Assembly: GCA_014905825.1 (NCBI GenBank) | Contig: JACGCN010000025.1 | Coordinates: 1-64,000, forward strand | Direction: 5' to 3' | DNA: 64,000 bases | Source: Lyophyllum atratum | Taxonomy: Eukaryota > Basidiomycota > Agaricomycetes > Agaricales > Lyophyllaceae | Shown here: one piece after another, positions 10,310 through 21,686 of the stretch | How the letters are laid out: each line of letters starts with the position of its first letter | How positions within the stretch are numbered: the stretch's first letter is position 1 | Translations under genes and position numbers: made by a program | The notes under the pieces: model-generated | What the model saw: only the letters and a program-made list of their open reading frames with translations | Databases searched by the model: none | What the model was told of the DNA's origin: nothing

Positions 10310-13300
10310 ATGGCGAGCTATGATTCAAGCAAAGGGAAGGGAAAGATTCTGAAGCGGTATGTCGGTTATTATGGTCATATGAACTGATGTTGAGTCTGCC
10401 ATGCAGGGCAGATCCATCGACGATACAGGACAAGTTCATGGTGGGATACCAAGGGTGGTAAGTAACCGCATTGACATAGATGCGTCTGATGTCGCGTCCT
10501 AGGTCATCGCAGACTACTGATATTGTGCTCAATTTAGGTTCACTTGCGCCGGAGATGGTGAACCTGTAGGACCAGGTGCGTTTAGCTGTGAACTGCGCGG
10601 AATCAGACCACTGATTCTTCTTATTCTCTACAGGCCATCACGGTTGGCTTCATTGGTTTGACGCTCCCATTCCTGATGGTGGGCACCCCAACACCGATCT
10701 ATGGCCAGATGTATCGAGCTACTCTCCATCCGAACTGTTCCCTGCACCTGGGCTCAAGACTAAATCCGGCGAACAAGCGTTCCTGTTCTCTTCACGCCAT
10801 CCCAAGACCGTTCAACGGTATGTTGATTCGATTGGGGGTGCTGTATAAGATCAAACTCACAGCCCTGCAGTCACTTTCACTGGATGGCGGAGCACGGAGT
10901 TGATGGCGCTTTTCTTCAGCGTTTTGCTAGTCAATGTGACCTTGAAGCCGGGAACGAAGGGATGATACGGATACGCGACGAAGTAGGCGAACGCGTCAGG
11001 GAAGCTGCTGAGAAGGAAGGGAGGGTTTTTGCCATCATGTGAGTGATCGGTGTGATCGGATTTCATAGCCATTGCTCATCCCTGCCCAACAGGTACGACG
11101 TGTCTGGTGTACCAGCAGACCGTATTCAGAGAGTTCTGGAACGCGACTGGGTTCATCTAATTCGCAACCAGGGTGTTCTTGATAGTCCCAACTATCTTAA
11201 GGAGAAAGGAAAGCCTGTCGTCGCTCTTTGGGGTATGTTTTGTGTGATCGTGTCCTTCGTTTCGCTAAACATGTTTTAGGGTTCGGTTTCGAGAACGCAG
11301 GACATACGCCTGCACTTGTAAGAGCTATCACGAAGTATATCCGAAACGTCACACCTGGAGGTGCCTACATCATGGCCGGCACTCCTGCCCATTGGCGCAC
11401 TGCTCAGAACGACGCGGATCGGAACCCAGAGTTCCTTGACGTCTGGCTAAACGACTTTGATGCCATTTCTCCCTGGACAATTGGACGGTACCGAAATGAG
11501 CAGGAGGCGGATGACTTTGCAGAGACGAAGATGAAAGGGGATGTAGAGTTGATCAAGAAACGCAACGAGGAAGGCCGATGGAGGAAAATAGATTACATCC
11601 CTGTCATTCTGCCAGGAGGATCGGTGAGTTCGCCGTCCTTCACTTGACCTCCGTCGCTAATCTGATAACTAGGGGTTCAATCTCTCACAAGGCAAATGGG
11701 GATTCAATGATATCAAGCGAAACGGAGGCCGGTTGCTTTGGAAGCAAATATCCAATGCAAAGCGCCAAGGGGCAAGGATCATCTATGGTGCGATGTGGGA
11801 TGAGTAAGGATCTTTCATTCATCACCTGCTTCCGCGTTTCTTTTCTCAAGGGTTTTCCACAGGTATGATGAAGGCACTGCATTTATGCCAGTTGTCGAAA
11901 AGAAGCGATTGCTCCCGGAATCAGATAAACACCCTTTTATGGCACTAGATGAAGATGGATATGATCTACCCTCTGATTGGTTAGTCCCGAGCTTCCCTTT
12001 GCCCAATCTCAGCCATCCCAAGTTGATTGACATCGCATCATGTTATCTCAGGTACATGAGAATTTGTGGTTTTGCAGCTGAGGGACTTCGGAGCGAACGG
12101 CGAATACACGAAACGTTTCCCTCCAAGGAACTGCAGGATTACTGGGCATCTCGACCCAAGTATGAAGAGGTCAATCACAAATCTGGCGACTTCGTGTCAG
12201 GGGGGTCCAAGGAAGACGACGCAGGTGGCAGTGCCGGCGGTGGGGATGGACAGTCTTACCAAGACTGGTTGGCTGCGCAGAAGGAAGACAAGGACGAGCC
12301 TCCTCCTCCGGCATACTCGCTCGAGGCAGAGGATATCCCATTGAGCCAACCGCAGGCCGCTTTATCATCTTCGGCGATCGTTGCGACGGCTGTGTTGGCA
12401 TCTTCCCCATCCGCGCCTGCTGCCGAACCTGCGCCTATTCCTGGTGCAGCTCGCGCTGCATCTCCTCCAGCAACGAGCACCACAGTATCGCAGCACACGG
12501 CGGTACAGAGCACTCCGCACCCAGGGCCTGTGCGCCAAGCGTCTGGTCCCCCACCGATCAACACAAGCTCGCGTCCTCAGCAACCATACAACCCTTCCCC
12601 CTCTGGTGTTACCGCAGTTGGCGGTTCGTCTGCGCCACCTCCTATAAACGCAAGTTCATACCCTTCGCATGAGTATAACAATACACCATCGCACGCCTAC
12701 GGTAACTCTGCTTCAGAATACCTTGCCGGGGATATCGCCGCCCAAGGTCTTGCTTCTTCCTCTGCGAACGACTTCAGCCGACCTGGTGTCGGATCTGGAG
12801 CTCCTGGCCCGGGACCGTCTTCGACATCGCCGACACCGCTCAATCCTGCTGATCCTGTCGCGGCGCATGGAGGCCACCCTTCGCATGCCTACAACAATGT
12901 CTCTCCTCATACTTACGGTAATAGTGCGTCGGAATACCTTTCTGGGGTTGCCACCCAAGATCCTGTCTCTTCCCTTGCGAACGACTTCAATCGACACGGT
13001 ACCGGTGCGCCGGCCCCTGGCCCCGGACTCACTACTACGATATCACCGCCACCCCTTCATCCTGCTCATCCGGCAGCGACGCAGGGAGGCTACCCACAGT
13101 CGTCAAACTCACGGCCTCAATCGCGCCCACAATCCCGTCCCCAGTCACAATCAGGATATTCTCAATCTAATTCCCCGACCTCAGGGTCTTATGCGCCAAC
13201 TCAGACTCCAGCACCTCCGGGTGGCGGGTCGTACAGTCAAGCACAATGGCCACCCCCAGAATGGGGCCTTGGTAGCAGCACCCAGACGCCACCGCCTGCA

Positions 13301-14439
13301 CAGCAGTCCTCCTATCCCGGAGGCGCTAGTCTGTCGAGACCGCAGACGTTCACAGCTTCTTCGAATGTCTCGTCTTCTCTGCGTCCACACGCGTCCCTGA
13401 GTGCTCGGCCTCCGGCTTCGAGCGGCAGTGCCGCCCCGGGCCAGCCGGGAGGACCGGCAGCACATTCACCTTACGGGTCCTCGCCCTCGACGTACACGCC
13501 CGGTGGAGCACCTCCCTTCCACGGACCAGGATCGTCCTCCTATACACCACCACATGCGTCAGGTACCTCGATGTTCCCATCGGGTCCTAGCGGCGGGGCT
13601 CCTTATCCACCTAGTTCCCAAGCATCTTCATACCCAGGACAAAATACACCCTACGGTGGATACAGCGCGCCTGCTCTACATGGTCAAGGGTATATAGGCG
13701 CTCCTCATATCTCACCGCCTCATAGCCCACCAGCGGGAGGACCTTCGTTCCCCGGGGGATCATATTACCCAGGCCAAACGCCCTCTCATGGTTTCCCTGC
13801 AGTTCACGGTTCTTCCTATCCCGGACAGTCTTCCTATGGTAGCGTCCCGCTACCTGCGGCCTCCCAGCCGCCTTACGGTGCCCCACATGGCGGTGCAAGC
13901 GAGGGGCCTCCTCAGGGAGGCGGATTTCATTTCCCCCAGGCCCCGGCTGGAGATAACTACTTCGGGGTCCCGCAACACCAGTCGACGGGCTACGCCCCAG
14001 GATACATCGGACAGGAAAGCTCCGGCAGCCCTTATGGTACCTCCCCACCTCATGGCTCAATGCCACCCTCCTCGAGTTGGTATCCTGGAAGCTCAGGCTC
14101 TCCGGGTCCTCCCATGCCCCCTCGTGAGTCTCTCAAAATACATTCAACCCTTCCTCGTGCTCTGATGCATTTATCGACGCTCATCTATTTATAGAACACC
14201 CGTCGTACTCGCCCTATTCTACCCCTTCAAGCTCAGGGCCCATGTTTCCGACTGCGCCTACAGGGATGTTAGGGAGTGCGCTCGACGCTGTTGATAAGGT
14301 GGCGGGGAAGAGGACAAGGATCCAGCTTGAGTCCGTTGCACAGTGTGAGTTGTCTGCGTTCCATGTCGTTTCTGGACGCTGACGGGTGCTTTAATTCATG
14401 GCAGCGGGCACGAAGCTGTTTAATAAGTTCAGCAGGTAG
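10310..14439 (+). CDS. GH71/GH99-like glycoside hydrolase domain with long disordered tail
   Basis: The N-terminal 400-odd residues resemble the GH99/WbsX-like 'endomannosidase-like' fold family found in fungi: DKFMVGYQGWF, GHHGWLHWFDAP, a long TIM-barrel-like region with FHWMAEHGVDGAFLQRF, FAIMYDVSG, IRNQGVLDSPNYL, PVVALWGFGFENAGHT, YIMAGTPAHWR and IIYGAMWDEYDEGTAFMPV. Many short introns interrupt this part. After residue ~430 a large exon (from 11870s to ~14125) encodes a Pro/Ser/Gly/Tyr/Gln-rich tail of about 700 residues, ending in a basic helix (VDKVAGKRTRIQLESV, FNKFSR) after two more introns; stop at 14437-14439. Total roughly 1,150-1,200 residues. No signal peptide is visible at the start (MASYDSSKGKGK), which is odd for a glycosidase and suggests an intracellular role. 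Catalytic acids cannot be assigned with confidence. Confidence 0.8.
12665..13096 (+). repeat. tandem 72-codon duplication inside the GH99-like tail
   Basis: Two copies, 216 bp each, start at 12665 and 12881. Both encode SH(E/A)YNN, then YGNSASEYL, a SS-ANDF motif, GAPGPG-type glycine/proline, and end near AAHGGHP or ATQGGYP. The copies differ at about a third of residues, so the duplication is not recent. Confidence 0.85.
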
Positions 14440-15523
14440 AGGATTGTTTTTGATCATCGATTACAGGGACGATAGCACGCCCGCGTCGGATATAGGCTGT
14501 TTCATTGATGAAAAAACAAGATGAAGTTGTGCTCTCGGGCATTGAGACTATTTCTGTTCTAATTGTGTTGTATGTGGTACGGATTAGTAGTGGTGTCTAT
14601 GTCATGCTTGTTAATGTGAGATCGCTAGAGTGATTTAGGGGGCTTGAACATGCTCTGTGCTCGGATTTAATATGTGATCTGCGTCCATATCACGCAGTAA
14701 AGTTTAATGTACCCATCCCCGCCCCTTACATTCGACATGTAGGGTGGTCCTTCATGAGCGAGACGGAGTCTGAACGTTCGCGGGAGACACCCTACCTACC
14801 TTACCGAAATCTCGATCTCCGAATCGGTGAAGCTAAAATCCCCCTTGTGCTCAGTATGCCTCAAAAATGACGCAACCTCGCACATGCAATTCCCTTCATG
14901 GGTTGATATCGGGCTCGAGCGCAACCATGAGGTAAAAAGAAGCGGTCCTAGGGGAATCATCGACATGTGTGCTTAGACACCGGTTTGATCGACAAGTGGG
15001 TCGCGACCAGTCGTCCTGTCGTTTTCTTTCCGCCTGGAACAACGGTTTGGACATCTCTGAAGCCCGAAACGAGCCGAAGGGGAACATCAACATGTGTTGG
15101 AACATGAGGACGACTGCGCGCTCAGCTATGAGAAGGTTTGCACCTCTATCAGAAAAATCAGCGAAGATCTAGGGGTTCTGAGAAGGGGATACTGATTTGG
15201 AACAGGCGCTCAGGTGGGAGGCGAAGCTGAAAGTAGGGTCGCCGTACCAGGAAAGGGTGTGCAGGATTCTGCAGGAAGCCCGTTTGGATCAATATAGATG
15301 AAGGTAATAAGGTTTTTTTGGTTGAGAAGCTTGAAACGCGCCGTAGAATTGCAGCTCCGCGTACGTAAACGGTCCGGCAAGGTATCGAGGATCGTGGCAG
15401 GTGGCCAGACTTTCAGAATTCCCACCTGGTCCACAAGGGGAGACGTCTGCAGACGTATTAGCTTCAGCGAATATATAACTGCTGGGAGGCAGGTCCACTC
15501 AGCCGCCTTTCCAATCACCAGCG
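14440..15523. other. intergenic, nothing recognised
   Basis: About 1.1 kb between two same-strand genes; it should contain the 3' UTR of the GH99-like gene and the promoter of the zinc-finger gene. No motif stands out. Confidence 0.5.
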
Positions 15524-17086
15524 ATGCAGATGCAGTACTGCCCCCCGCCCTTTCATCATCAGGACCTCTATCATACCCAGGCTGCGTACCTTAGGCAGGG
15601 GACGCCCCATGGCTATTTGTCGACAAACGGGCTGGATCTCTCGGGCTTCTCCAGAGGATCATCGCTCTCGTATCCACATCAAGAGTATCGTCACTTTGAC
15701 CGCGGAGGAGACCAAGCCAGGCTCCCCGAGTCCTCGTCCAGCCTATCCAGCACCAGTTTGTGCGCCACCGGAATGGGTATCACCGGCAACCCGGTCTTGA
15801 GCAGCGATTTTTTTCAGCCCGAGGGAATAGCGGATTTCCCGCAGGAGCAGCAGCAGTGGCGATGGACACCTGCCTCCGAGCCTGTCCACGGACTTCCCAT
15901 TGCGCCTGTGCCTCGCGCACCTCCTGCGCAGATGCTCCAGCATGGGTATTCGACGATTAAAAGCAGCAGGATAAATTATGCGAATGAAGCACAGGTCGTC
16001 CTTTCACCTGCTGCCCAACTCCCCACACCCGCATCTATGGCTGTTTTACTCCATCCCAACTCGCACCCTGAGAGGAACCCACCGCAGGTTCCGTATCAGT
16101 CGCCGCCTGTGAACCCTCACAACGCTCAGATCCAGACGCCGCCTGCCATACAGCCAGATCCTGTTCGACAGGTACATCCAGTCGAGCCGGAGACATTGGT
16201 AGCATATCCTGTTGATATCCTTTCGCGGGAGAAGAAACACGGCTGCACGATGTGCCACAAGCGGTGAGCCAATCTGCTGGGTGTCGTCTGTCTTTCTGTC
16301 AGGATGGCTGATTGAACTTATGTAGATTCGATCGACCTAGCACGCTTAGAAAAGTTAGTCCGTTTTACCTTGATTTGATTTGGCGGAAAAACTCACCATG
16401 CGATCGTAGCATCTACTTGTACACACCGGAGAGAAAGGTGAGCCTTGATCGATGTACATGAGGTGATCGTAGGTTGACATATCTGATGAATAGCGTTTGT
16501 TTGCGACACATGCGGTCGACGATTCGGAGTTGCATCCAACCTGAACAGACATGTCAGACGATGCATCCTCAAGCCTGTGAACGCGGCCCACGCCGCCGGC
16601 AGCGAGCCCTCTAATGCGGCCGGCGGTATCCCGTCCGATTCGCGTGGACGCGATCCATCTCCATCCACCTCAAACACTATGTCTTCTGGTTCCTCAGATT
16701 ACGCGGGCTCCCCAGGTCATCCGTCACAATTGGCCACACGTCCCGCACGCCAACCCAAGTCTCCGAACGCCCCAAAGCGTCGTCGTCGCGCACCTTCGCC
16801 ATCGTGCTGGATCCCCCCATCTCTCCTCCACTTCAACCTCTCGTCACCTGAATCCAAGCGATCGACACCGGTGCCGCTGCCACCCGTGCGCCGCAATATG
16901 CCAAAGGAGGAGAGAGATTCGTGGGACGAGAACGTGGCGTCGTCGCCGTACCATCCTCGGGGCTGGAAGAATCTGCTCCCTGGCCCTGGGTTGGGACTCG
17001 GACTTGGCCTTGGTGGGAAGGACGTGATGAACTTGAATCTTGGAGGAAACGGCGGGTTTATGCTCGGGAGGGTGCTTGTGTTCTGA
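15524..17086 (+). CDS. C2H2 zinc-finger transcription factor
   Basis: Probable DNA-binding regulator. Four exons (15524-16263, 16326-16353, 16410-16437, 16494-17086) sum to 1,389 nt, 462 residues. The first ~240 residues are Gln/Pro/Ser-rich and disordered, as in an activation region. Two adjacent fingers follow at about residues 240-295: CTMCHKRFDRPSTLRKHLLVH, cut by two introns, then the linker TGEKAFV, then CDTCGRRFGVASNLNRHVRRC. The second finger ends in Cys instead of His, i.e. C2HC. Downstream is a basic patch KRRRRAPSPS that could be a nuclear signal and a Gly/Leu-rich C-terminus (GLGLGLGLGG). Two 28-nt exons inside finger 1 are unusually small. Target genes are unknown. Confidence 0.9.
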
Positions 17087-17679
17087 TGACGACGACATGG
17101 CGGTCCGCTGCTGACGACTTTTGATTTTGGGATACCCTTGACGACGAGATGCTGGATTGGAGGTTTTGAATCTTGACAAATCTGGCGGATGCCTTACGGC
17201 ACAGGATAGGTGGTCGGAATTGAATTGGACGGACATGACGTGGATATCATCATAGCCCTATTGGAGTCCCATGATGCACGTTCCGGGCAAGTGGCAACGA
17301 ATTTATTTTGTACCTACACCTTGGAGTTCGGACAGTCAGACAGAGTATCGTGGTACTACTGGAGTACCGTCGACTTTAGGTTTGCGACCTTTGCGCGCCT
17401 TTGTAGGTCGCATTGAATAAATTTTGAATTTAGGCATGAAGAAGCTTGCGCTCACCTCACAGGAGGAGATTTCTGCATCGAAATATTAGTCTCGCAATGA
17501 ATGTCAAATGAATGTTGGTTGGAGTCCACGCTTGTAGGCTGAAAATGGCATGGCGTTATTTTGGGGTGTTTGTTTTTGTGCCTTCCACCAAGCAACGCGT
17601 CACACCTCACGTTATTTTCCAACGTGACGGCGGCAACATTTACCCCTTCTCCTGCTCAACCCCATTTTCCTTGCCCGGC
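17087..17679. other. intergenic, nothing recognised
   Basis: 593 bp between two same-strand genes, holding the promoter of the bromodomain gene. Nothing distinctive is seen. Confidence 0.5.
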
Positions 17680-20600
17680 ATGCCAATTACAGCCCTTCAG
17701 ACGGCCGCAGCAGCAGATGTTATCAAGGCGCTTCTCTCAATCAGAGAGGGAAAGCGCCAGCTCGCGGCAATGTTTATGGACTTGGTGGATAGAACCGACT
17801 GGCCTCAATATTATGAGGTGCATACTGACTCTGGGCTGGTTCATGTTGTTACTGACATATACTAGCTTATTCCAGAACCAAGATGTCTGAACAATATACG
17901 AAGTGGTGTGGAGAAAGGCAGATACAAAGACGCATCAGATATTTACACAGATCTGTCCCTTGTATTCTGGAATGCGTTGTTCTACAACGAGCCAAAAAGT
18001 CAGATCTCGCTCGACGCGAAAGCACTCAAGGTATTTGTCGTTATCCTGATTTTGGGACGCGTAGTCTGATCTTCCCCTCCTGAAGCAAACACTAATGAGA
18101 GAATGGAAGAAGAAGTCCGTTCTACCATTCACTCGAACCTCACCACCACCATCATCTGCTCAGAAAGTCCATAATGTCGCTGAGTATGCCTCTGTTCATT
18201 CCCCGTCGCCTCCACCTTCCCCTGCGCGCCCAAGCGCACCTGTGACCAACACATCCGCACCTACAACCTATACCTCCCCACCCACAACACACGCATCTCC
18301 GCCCGTGACCAATGCATTCCAGACCATGGCCTACGCGCCCCAACACACACCCCAGCCTGGAGCTTACGCAACCCCACCCGCTCCCACTCGCAGCACACCT
18401 GCACCAGCTACAAGTTCAAGCACAAGTAATGCTACGCACACGAAACCCGTGGCGATTCGTCCGAGATCAGACCAACTTTCCCAAGAAATGGAGGTCGACA
18501 TCATGTCTGAGGATGGCCAGGGGAAAGATGGAGTATTGAGTATAGTGGGGCAGGACCAGGAGAGTGATGATATTGTCAAGCAGCTTGAGAAAGGTCTCCC
18601 CAGATGGCCAGGATTTGGCGAGGAGGGATGGACAGAAGATTTCAGCCAGGTGAGCTTGGCTTCGTTGGATGTTACGGTGGCTAGTCTAACACACGGTTAG
18701 GAGCGTATAAACGAAGTCTTCCATGCTCTCAAGAGCTATAAAGATGTCATGTGAGTCCGGGTTTTGGTTTTTGACCTTCGTGGTCCCCTCATAATATTTT
18801 CACAGTGGAAACCGACTTGCCGTCGCGCTTGAAACCGTCCCTGAAGGATCCACCTCCCCATATCTATCATCTACGGTCAGTCTTAGCGTTTTCTGTCAAG
18901 AAAGCTCACTAAGACCCTCATAGTCGCCTCTTTCCTTGAAATTGATTGAAGTAGGGATATCTCTGCTTCGGGAAGTTATCAACTAACACCGGCATACTTT
19001 AGGCCCGTGTTCGTTCGAAGAGTTATCAGAATTCCAAAGAATTTGACATGGAGATGATACGACTCTTTGAAAAAGCCCGCCGATTGTACAAACCAGGCAC
19101 GGAGCAATATGGTCGTGTTCTTCTACTCCAGGTCTGTCAAACATCCTATCTATCTGGCAGCTGTCTGATGTCCAACTCTCATTCCCAGCGGCTGTACCAA
19201 GCGCTTATGTCCCCTAACCCCCCTCCTCCTCCACCGTTTCATACCACCACCAACTTCGCCGCTCTACGTGCCGGTCCTGGTAACGTGAGACCCGTACATG
19301 GCGGGGATGCCGAGGGCGTGGCAGGCGTCACCACTCATCGAGTCTTGACTAAGGACAGGACATTTGTCGACCAGGTGCACTACAAGGGCTGGACTTTGAA
19401 GCTCGCGGATTGGGTGCACTTGAGCAATCCAGACGATCCCAGTCGGCCGATTATTGGACAGGTGTTCAGATGTTGGGTCTCTGACGAAGTGTAGGCCTGT
19501 CTCTTTTCCATCATACGTGAGCAATGGTTGACGTTTTGGGTGCATAGTTCCAAAAAGGGTCAGCCAAGTTTGACAGTATCTTGGTACTATCGGCCAGAAC
19601 AGGTCGGTTGTTTATGTTTCTATTCATTTGCGTTCTATGTCCACGGGGATTGACCGTCTTACCTTCGAATCAGACGTTTCATCCATCGAATCGCATGTTC
19701 TGGGAAGGAGAGGTGTTCAAGACCAGTGAGTTCAACACCGTTCATCGTCGTTTATTTCCTGACTAAATGAAACCTGGAAGGCCATTTCGCCGATCACCCC
19801 TTGGAAGACATCATCGAGAAAATAGCATGTCAGTTCACGGCACGTCATATCCGAGGTCGTCCTCGACCACCCTTCTGGTACCTCGGATTTCCATTATATG
19901 TCTGCGACTCACGGTACAACGACCGCGACCGGACGTTCGTCAAGATCAAGAACTGGAACTCGTGCGTCCCGGAAGAAGTCCGGCAAAGCACAGAGTTCAT
20001 GCCGATATATCCATTTGAGCGGACGGTGGAGCCGAACAGAGTACCGAGTCCGTTTGTAGGACGGGGTGTTAAAGGCCCAGGAGGGATCACAAGTGTTGAT
20101 CCTGTCGATAATCAGGGGAATGACAACCAGGGGGAGTCCTCCACGAATGGACGGACTTTGAGAACCAGGAAGATTGGAGGCGACGATCAAGGACCGAGCG
20201 GCTCTAAAGGCTATGTGGGGACAGGCGCCCAGGGCACGAACGCTGCCGCGAGCTCATCAGGGTTTCATTATCCACAATCTAATCTCACTCAGCAGACACT
20301 CCAGAGGCCAGCCGGTCCTGACAGGTCAGTCGTCACTGCCGCAGGCGGTCTTCACGGCACGCATATTGAAAAACTACCTGCTGAGACTGGTATGTCATCC
20401 CTGCCCGTCCCTCCGCCGCTCGCTGCCAATGATTGATGCGGTCATTGCCTTTTGTGCACAGCCAGACATTTCGATCGCGACCCAGAAACAAATGAAGTGC
20501 TGTGGTTTCCTGCGCCTCCGGTCGATGTGGCTCGGCCTACCAAGCCTAAATATAGCATGGCGTACCTTCATTTCCTCGCGACGAAGAGGAAAGGAGAGGT

Positions 20601-20736
20601 CGCTGACCTGGGCCCCGACGCTATGGATTTGGATACGGACCCCGCGACGTTGTCTTCGAAGCGCCGACGTGTGGAGGTCCCGCCGACTGTTACAGAGACG
20701 CTTCGCTCGGTTTTGAGGGGCGCAAATGCTCCGTGA
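17680..20736 (+). CDS. RSC1/RSC2-like tandem bromodomain-BAH chromatin remodelling subunit
   Basis: Predicted subunit of the RSC/SWI-SNF remodelling complex in the nucleus. In order: bromodomain 1 near the N-terminus (MDLVDRTDWPQYYE, then after an intron LIPEPRCLNNI and FWNALFYNEPKS with the acetyl-lysine-binding YN); a Pro/Thr/Ala-rich linker of about 170 residues; bromodomain 2 (ERINEVFHALKSYKD, SPLSLKLIEA, FDMEMIRLFEKARRLY); a BAH domain (YKGWTLKLADWVHLSNPDD, GQVFRCWVSDE, LTVSWYYRPEQT, NRMFWEGEVFKTSHF, FVKIKNWNSCVPEEVR); and a C-terminal FDRDPETNEVLWFPAPP motif that also occurs at the end of yeast Rsc1/Rsc2. About 800 residues, a dozen short introns. Start chosen at 17680 (MPITALQTAAAADV) because it opens the first bromodomain exon. 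No AT-hook is seen. Confidence 0.9.
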
Positions 20737-21686
20737 TGATTGCTTTTGCCTTTCGCTTTTGCTGCTCACCTTTTGGTTGTCGCGAACAACTTGTACCCAT
20801 ATCCCTCTCGCTCACATCGGCTTGTAATACGGAGGTGCGACCTCATTTGGCGGGAGATGTTTTCACATCCTTCGCATCCGCTTCCAGGGAGCACCAACCA
20901 GTCTCGAATATTCGTGGGTCAAACATAGTTCATTTTGACATTACTTCGAATTCCATGCCAGACTTCAGTCACGGCTGCGCCCAAGCGGAATATCGGCAGA
21001 GCCCAGTTGTCGGTGAGAGAATCGGTCCGGAACCTGCAACATGTGTGCTTCGAGAAGGTGTGAAGTGCTTGCGATATCCGATATATACTCGCCGCCATGG
21101 GATGTCTGCCCATCCCCACAGCATGTGTGGGTCCAATGAGAAGGTTTCTATGGGCTGTCCTTCATGCATGCTTTCAACACCCGCTACTGCTGCTACTGAA
21201 TACCAAGCCCTCGTTTCTTGAAGAACCTGTGCGTGATCTTCCCGATTTTTCTCCTCGTCACTGCTTGAGGCGCTCGAGCACATCTATGATCAACTTGCAG
21301 TTCTTGAATGTTTGTCAAAATTAGCACTGACGGTAACTTTTCTGAACGCCCAATTTTCGGCGCTTGAGAAACTGGAAGCCGGCGACACAGCACCGTGCTT
21401 CTATCTTAATGGACGGGCGCCTTTCCTCTGGGACCATGCGCCCATGCTTCCGCTTTTGCTTAGCTGACCACAGGAACAGAACATGTGTCCTACTCTCGAT
21501 TCTAGTAGATCGGCTCGTTCGGCTGAGCCGGGGATGAGATATCTCCATATGTTTTGATGCCGATTTGGAATCGCACCTTGCTTATAATCATTCGTGTAAG
21601 TCCTCGGTCGTCGGTCGACTCTGCTTAGTACCGCCCACCCACCGTCTCTGTTGGTCCTCTGGCTGCAAGTCCTTACAAGCTCAGTA
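20737..21686. other. intergenic, nothing recognised
   Basis: About 950 bp between same-strand genes. Open frames here lack any family signal. Confidence 0.5.

Noticed and set aside
12256..14066. Long open frames in other frames of the GH99-like tail, up to 243 codons
   Set aside because: Arg/His/Ser-rich shadows caused by the repetitive codons of the real frame.
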